A stretch of 8,895 nucleotides of DNA from contig MGXG01000048.1 in NCBI GenBank assembly GCA_001801285.1, forward strand, positions 1 to 8,895. The letters run 5' to 3'. Positions 5,480 to 8,895 of the stretch are shown one piece after another. The notes under the pieces were generated by a model. That model was not told the origin of the DNA. It saw nothing but the letters and a program-made list of their open reading frames with translations, and did no database searches. A program made the position numbers and the translations under genes. The stretch is from Gammaproteobacteria bacterium GWE2_37_16 (lineage in GTDB: Bacteria; Pseudomonadota; Gammaproteobacteria; UBA9339). Position 1 is the first letter of the stretch. The number at the start of each line of letters is the position of its first letter.

Positions 5480-6298
5480 ATGACATTGCGGAATTTTTGT
5501 CTCATTCATTCGTTTTTAAATTTTCTCAACCACTCACCGCGAATCAACTGCATAAGAATATTTTTCATAAGCTTCTTGTTTTTTTTTAGTATAGATGGTT
5601 TTGCCGATTATCTTGATTATTATCATCAAAAAGGAGAGGTTGCTGAGCATTCGTTATATTTCGATGCTATTTATTCTTATGAACATGAGAGGTTTGATGA
5701 TGATTACTCCAGCCAGGATACTAGCACGGTATATAATATTTTTACATATGGTGTTAGTGAACGTACGGATTTTATCTTTGAAGCTCCGTATAGTTGGACA
5801 CATAACAGTGATGGCAGTACTTCTGGTTGGAATGATTTTAGTTTTTATCTGAGTTACAAATTTTATAAAAGCCCAGGTTTGAGTTTGTATTGTATGCCAG
5901 AAATTACTATACCTAATGGCAATTACGAAAAAGGGTTGGGTAATGGACGTGCAACTTACGGTTTGGTTTTTTCTTCGGTACAAAATTGGGGTAAATATTC
6001 TCTTAAATCTGACTTTGAATATTACCGAAATGAGAACAAAATTAATAAACGTTTAGATATGTGGAGTGTTGTCATAACGCCTAAGTATACTGTGAATGAT
6101 CGTTTGGAGCTTTTCTTTAGCACTATGATTTCAGAAGATACCGATAAAAGCAATTATCGTACGCCCTACGGTTTTTCTGGTGGTTTTGATTATAAGGTGA
6201 CAAAAAATTTCGATATTTTGCCGTATATTGAGGTTGATTATGGTCGACCAGAGACGGATGTGACGGCATATTTAGATTTTTCGTGGAAATTATTTTAG
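5480..6298 (+). CDS. Outer-membrane beta-barrel protein, PF13557-like (phenol MetA-pathway family)
   Basis: This 272-aa product is probably an exported barrel. A hydrophobic segment at 25-38 (IRIFFISFLFFFSI) ends in DGFA, a plausible signal-peptidase site near 42. The mature part alternates polar and aromatic residues as in beta strands and ends in WKLF, a C-terminal Phe as expected for BAM-assembled barrels. Family-like stretches are TYGVSERTDFIFEAPYSW (89-106), WNDFSFYLSYKF (117-128), MPEITIPNGNYEKGLGNG (139-156) and the final PYIEVDYGRPETDVTAYLDFSW. This pattern matches the PF13557 family, named for phenol degradation but in most members of unknown role. The start is uncertain: ATG 5480 is chosen because it keeps a basic N-region before the hydrophobic core; ATG 5444 and a TTG at 5354 inside the repeat are in frame. 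AAGGAAG (5457-5463) is too far upstream for ideal use. The gene splits prfA from prmC. Confidence 0.75.
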   Translation: MTLRNFCLIHSFLNFLNHSPRINCIRIFFISFLFFFSIDGFADYLDYYHQKGEVAEHSLYFDAIYSYEHERFDDDYSSQDTSTVYNIFTYGVSERTDFIFEAPYSWTHNSDGSTSGWNDFSFYLSYKFYKSPGLSLYCMPEITIPNGNYEKGLGNGRATYGLVFSSVQNWGKYSLKSDFEYYRNENKINKRLDMWSVVITPKYTVNDRLELFFSTMISEDTDKSNYRTPYGFSGGFDYKVTKNFDILPYIEVDYGRPETDVTAYLDFSWKLF

Positions 6299-6319
6299 TT
6301 GTAGCCGAAAGAGATTCCA

Positions 6320-7156
6320 ATGACTATTGCGGAATTATTAAATGATGCAACCTCGCAATTAGCGACTAATTCAGCGACACCACGTTTGGATGCTGAGCTT
6401 TTATTGATGAAAATTTTGGCGGTCGAGCGCGGTTATTTTTACACCCATCCTGAAGGAAAATTAACTACAGAGCAACTTGAGTGTTGGTATTCTATGCTGC
6501 AACAGCGGCTATCTGGTCGACCTATTGCCTATATTTTAGGTCAGCAAGAATTTTGGTCGCTGAACTTGAAGGTTACTTCTGATGTTTTAATACCTCGTAA
6601 AGAAACCGAATTGCTTGTTGAAATTGCGTTGCAAAAATTGCCTAAAAATGAAGTTTTAAGTGTGGCTGATTTAGGGACTGGTTCCGGCGCCATTGCTTTG
6701 GCGTTGGCGCGTGAAAGATCAAAGTGGCGTATTTTTGCAACTGATTTAAGTGTGGAGGCTTTAATTTTAGCTAAGGAAAATGCTACTAACTTGAAAATTG
6801 AAAATGTTGAGTTTTTCTGTGGTGATTGGTGTTGTGCTTTGCCAGAAATTAAATACGAGGCAATTATTGCAAATCCGCCTTATATCGATTTGTCTGATCA
6901 GAATGTAGCGGCGTCAGTGCGTCAATTCGAACCGTATGCTGCGTTATTTGCCAAAGATGATGGATTGGAAGCAATTCGTCTGATAGCTGATCAGGCGCGT
7001 AGCCATTTGAAAACTGGTGGATGGTTGTTTTTGGAGCATGGGTTTTTGCAAGGCGCAGCTGTTGTTGAAATTTTGCAGGACTTTGGTTATTGTGATGTTT
7101 GTGATCATTTGGATTTAGCTGGGTATGGAAGAGCTGTGGCAGGGCGGTTATTGTAA
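6320..7156 (+). CDS. prmC: Release factor glutamine N5-methyltransferase
   Basis: PrmC (HemK) uses S-adenosylmethionine to methylate the glutamine of the GGQ motif in RF1 and RF2, which raises their release activity. The 278-aa product has the normal length. It has an N-terminal helical substrate-binding domain (1-75, with PRLDAELLL and GRPIAYILG). Next comes IPRKETE (91-97), where most relatives have IPRPDTE or similar. The SAM-binding DLGTGSGAIALALA lies at 117-130, followed by an acidic TDLS at 141-144. The catalytic NPPYI (185-189) holds the substrate glutamine, and the C-terminal features EHG and DLAGYGR lie at 239-241 and 265-271. The ATG at 6320 follows GAG (6311-6313) at good spacing. 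It starts 21 bp after the barrel gene and ends 22 bp before pfkA, so the three are probably cotranscribed. Confidence 0.96.
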   Translation: MTIAELLNDATSQLATNSATPRLDAELLLMKILAVERGYFYTHPEGKLTTEQLECWYSMLQQRLSGRPIAYILGQQEFWSLNLKVTSDVLIPRKETELLVEIALQKLPKNEVLSVADLGTGSGAIALALARERSKWRIFATDLSVEALILAKENATNLKIENVEFFCGDWCCALPEIKYEAIIANPPYIDLSDQNVAASVRQFEPYAALFAKDDGLEAIRLIADQARSHLKTGGWLFLEHGFLQGAAVVEILQDFGYCDVCDHLDLAGYGRAVAGRLL

Positions 7157-7178
7157 TTGTTTTGTAAAACTTAAAATT

Positions 7179-8150
7179 ATGACTCATAAACTTCTTGTTT
7201 TAACATCGGGTGGCGATTCTCCTGGCATGAATGCTGCTCTTCGTTCAGTGGTACGTTCTTGTCATTATTATGGCATTGAAGTGTATGGCTGTCGCAGGGG
7301 GTATCAGGGGTTGGTTGATCAGGATATTTTCCCCATGGATGCTGCTAGTGTGGCAAACTGCATTCAACGCGGTGGCACTATTTTGCAGACTAGTCGTTGT
7401 CTTGCCTTTCATGATTATGCTGTGCGTGAAAAGTGTCGGTTTTTTTTGAATGCTGCCAAAATAGATCTTTTAGTAGCTATAGGAGGGGATGGGACTTTTC
7501 GTGGTGCTACTTTTTTGGAAAATGAGGGAGGACCAAAGGTAATTGGAATTCCTGGATCAATAGATAATGATATTGTCGGTACCGAATACACGATAGGTTA
7601 TGATACAGCACGCAATACTGCCTTAGATGCTATTGATAAAATCCGTGACACAGCAACAAGTCATGACCGTTACTTTTTAGTTGAAACCATGGGGCGTCGT
7701 GCTGGTTTTTTGGCTGCTGATGTGGCAATTGCGGGTGGGGCAGAATACATAATTACCCCGGAATTTCCTATTTCCGTTGAAGAATTAGCGGCAAAAATAT
7801 TGGCTCCGCGCCGCAAAAAACAAAGTTTGATTATAGTTGTTGCGGAGGCTGATCACCCAGGACGCAGTGTTGCTATTGCTAAACAATTAGAGAAATTGAC
7901 GTCCTTTGAATACAGGGTTTGTATTTTAGGTCATATGCAACGCGGAGGTTCACCAACAGCTATGGATCGTATTCATGCTTCTTATATGGGAAATTTGGCG
8001 GTGGAAAGTTTGCTTGCTGGAAAATCCAAGTACATGACAAGTATTCAGCAAGGTCAATATGTCTTGGCGCCATTTCCTGATCCTAGTAAACCAGGCCGTT
8101 GTTTGACTGACGTTAAAGTTATTAATTTGGATGAAATTTTATCTGTTTGA
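7179..8150 (+). CDS. pfkA: ATP-dependent 6-phosphofructokinase
   Basis: PfkA phosphorylates fructose 6-phosphate to fructose 1,6-bisphosphate, the committing step of glycolysis. The 323-aa product is close to the E. coli length of 320. Motifs in order are TSGGDSPGMNA (9-19), RRGYQGL (39-45), IGGDGTFRGA (101-110), the catalytic IPGSIDNDI (124-132), YTIGYDTA (137-144), ETMGRRAGFLA (169-179) and LGHMQRGGSPTAMDRI (250-265). Arg164, Glu223, Arg246, His252 and Arg255 sit where the fructose 6-phosphate ligands lie in E. coli PfkA. Gly after the GGD motif and Gly126 are the ATP-type residues; pyrophosphate-using enzymes carry Asp and Lys there. The frame opens at ATG 7125 inside prmC, but the family N-terminus begins at ATG 7179, which I use. 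No Shine-Dalgarno sequence is seen, so coupling to prmC translation is possible. Confidence 0.95.
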   Translation: MTHKLLVLTSGGDSPGMNAALRSVVRSCHYYGIEVYGCRRGYQGLVDQDIFPMDAASVANCIQRGGTILQTSRCLAFHDYAVREKCRFFLNAAKIDLLVAIGGDGTFRGATFLENEGGPKVIGIPGSIDNDIVGTEYTIGYDTARNTALDAIDKIRDTATSHDRYFLVETMGRRAGFLAADVAIAGGAEYIITPEFPISVEELAAKILAPRRKKQSLIIVVAEADHPGRSVAIAKQLEKLTSFEYRVCILGHMQRGGSPTAMDRIHASYMGNLAVESLLAGKSKYMTSIQQGQYVLAPFPDPSKPGRCLTDVKVINLDEILSV

Positions 8151-8156
8151 AAATCT

Positions 8157-8162
8157 TATAAT
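8157..8162 (+). promoter_or_regulatory. Candidate -10 element for the permease gene
   Basis: A perfect TATAAT lies at 8157-8162, just past the pfkA stop, and would start a message near 8169, about 53 nt before the permease ATG. No credible -35 stands 16-18 bp upstream, so the permease may instead be read through from pfkA. Confidence 0.3.
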
Positions 8163-8221
8163 TGTCATTAGATATGGGCGAGAAAATATTTTTTTTAATT
8201 TCTTAAATTTGTAGCTTTAAA

Positions 8222-8895
8222 ATGAACGCAAAAAAAAACAAACTGGGTTTATTTAGTTTAACAGCGCTTGTAACTGGGACTATGGTTGGGTCGGGGATTT
8301 TTATATTTCCGGCAGATTTGGCGCGTATCGGTAGTATCAGTTTGCTTGCGTGGGCTGCCACTTCTTGTGGAGCTTTTACGCTTGCTTTGGTCTTTGCCAA
8401 AATGAGTTCTATTGTTCCCAAAAGCGGTGGACCATATGCTTACACACAGGCTGGTTTTGGGAATTTTATCGGTTTTCAAACCGCCTATAATTATTGGTTG
8501 GCACTTTGGGTTGGGAGTGCTGGTTTAGCAGTTGCTTCTTTGGGCTATCTGCGAGTTTTTTTACCGTTTTTGGCTTATCCATATATTGGCACATTCTTTG
8601 CTATTGTAATTATTTGGATATTTACTGCGATTAATCTTAGAGGAGTCCGTTTTGTTGGCGTAACGCAAATAATAACAGCAATATTAAAATTTATTCCTCT
8701 TATTATTGTTGCTTTTTTAGGTTGGGGTTATTTTCATCAGGAATACCTGACTCATAGTTTTAATATTTCGCACCAATCTAATATGTCAGCTTTTTCTCAT
8801 GTGGCAGCTTTAACTATTTGGACATTTATTGGTGTTGAAACTGCTACAGTTCCTGCCGATTCAGTTGTAAACCCACGGCGTACAATCCCGATTGC
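8222..8895 (+). CDS. APC-family amino-acid permease, AdiC-like (3' end outside window)
   Basis: The first 224 residues of an inner-membrane transporter are present; the frame runs open to the window edge, with a final partial Ala codon. It resembles the AdiC-type branch of the amino acid-polyamine-organocation superfamily, whose members exchange or import basic amino acids. The helix-1 unwound motif GTMVGSGIF is at 19-27. KMSSIVPKSGGPYAY (60-74) parallels the AdiC stretch KMSFLDPSPGGSYAY. YNYWLALWVG lies at 89-98, and helix 6 reads IWTFIGVETATVPA (199-212). There Trp200 and Glu206 align with the gating Trp202 and Glu208 of AdiC, followed by VVNPRRTIPIA. About six membrane helices are visible. 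The substrate cannot be fixed from half a protein. The ATG at 8222 gives the usual short polar N-terminus (MNAKKNKLGL); no Shine-Dalgarno sequence is seen. It lies 71 bp after pfkA. Confidence 0.88.
   Translation, partial: MNAKKNKLGLFSLTALVTGTMVGSGIFIFPADLARIGSISLLAWAATSCGAFTLALVFAKMSSIVPKSGGPYAYTQAGFGNFIGFQTAYNYWLALWVGSAGLAVASLGYLRVFLPFLAYPYIGTFFAIVIIWIFTAINLRGVRFVGVTQIITAILKFIPLIIVAFLGWGYFHQEYLTHSFNISHQSNMSAFSHVAALTIWTFIGVETATVPADSVVNPRRTIPI

Noticed and set aside
7125..7178. N-terminal extension of pfkA overlapping the end of prmC
   Set aside because: The extra 18 residues are the prmC tail read in another frame. PfkA proteins begin just before the TSGGD motif, which fits the ATG at 7179.
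6864..7187. Minus-strand frame of 107 codons across the end of prmC
   Set aside because: It is antisense to the conserved catalytic part of prmC, has no recognisable motif and is biased in composition as shadow frames are.
1..8895. CRISPR arrays, tRNA or rRNA genes, transposase genes
   Set aside because: No regularly spaced repeat array, no cloverleaf-type sequence and no transposase or integrase motif was seen on either strand; subtle structured RNAs cannot be excluded by eye.

Overview
The window looks like a chromosomal segment of an AT-rich gammaproteobacterium. The core genes are a LolB lipoprotein receptor, peptide release factor 1 (prfA), its methyltransferase (prmC), an ATP-type 6-phosphofructokinase (pfkA) and an AdiC-like amino-acid permease. 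LolB and the prfA/prmC pairing are typical of Gammaproteobacteria. The low GC, the effector-like orphan proteins and the amino-acid transporter would suit a host-associated member of the Legionellales or a relative. That placement is inference: no rRNA or other lineage marker is present.

Layout. Positions 1-399 hold the 3' end of a Ser/Thr/Pro-rich protein of unknown function. A 467-bp gene-free stretch follows, containing a small palindrome and the first copy of a dispersed hairpin repeat. Next is a 397-aa predicted multi-pass membrane protein with no family I recognise (867-2060), closed by a clear intrinsic terminator. A VapB/VapC toxin-antitoxin pair (2293-2924) comes next, with a probable autoregulatory inverted repeat over its promoter. 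Just after vapC is the second, same-orientation copy of the hairpin repeat, so the orphan membrane gene and vapBC sit between direct repeats like an accessory cassette. lolB (minus strand, 2989-3606) converges on vapC.

A 570-bp gene-free stretch (3607-4176) separates lolB from the divergent prfA. In many gammaproteobacteria hemA occupies this place; no hemA is visible here. prfA (4177-5265) is followed by a nested inverted-repeat element that ends in a perfect four-tract G-quadruplex motif. A related but imperfect G-rich element lies upstream in the lolB-prfA gap. A secreted beta-barrel protein of the PF13557 type (about 5480-6298) is wedged between prfA and prmC, which are normally adjacent. 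prmC (6320-7156) and pfkA (7179-8150) follow closely and may be cotranscribed with the barrel gene. The start of an APC-superfamily permease (from 8222) runs off the right edge.

How the genes relate. PrmC methylates the GGQ glutamine of PrfA, so those two form a functional pair even though another gene now separates them. LolB and the barrel protein are both outer-membrane components. VapBC is a self-contained addiction or stress module. PfkA and the permease are central-metabolism and uptake genes without an evident link to the others. The least explained parts are the repeat-bracketed 397-aa gene, the G-rich nested repeats around prfA and the apparent loss of hemA from its usual place.
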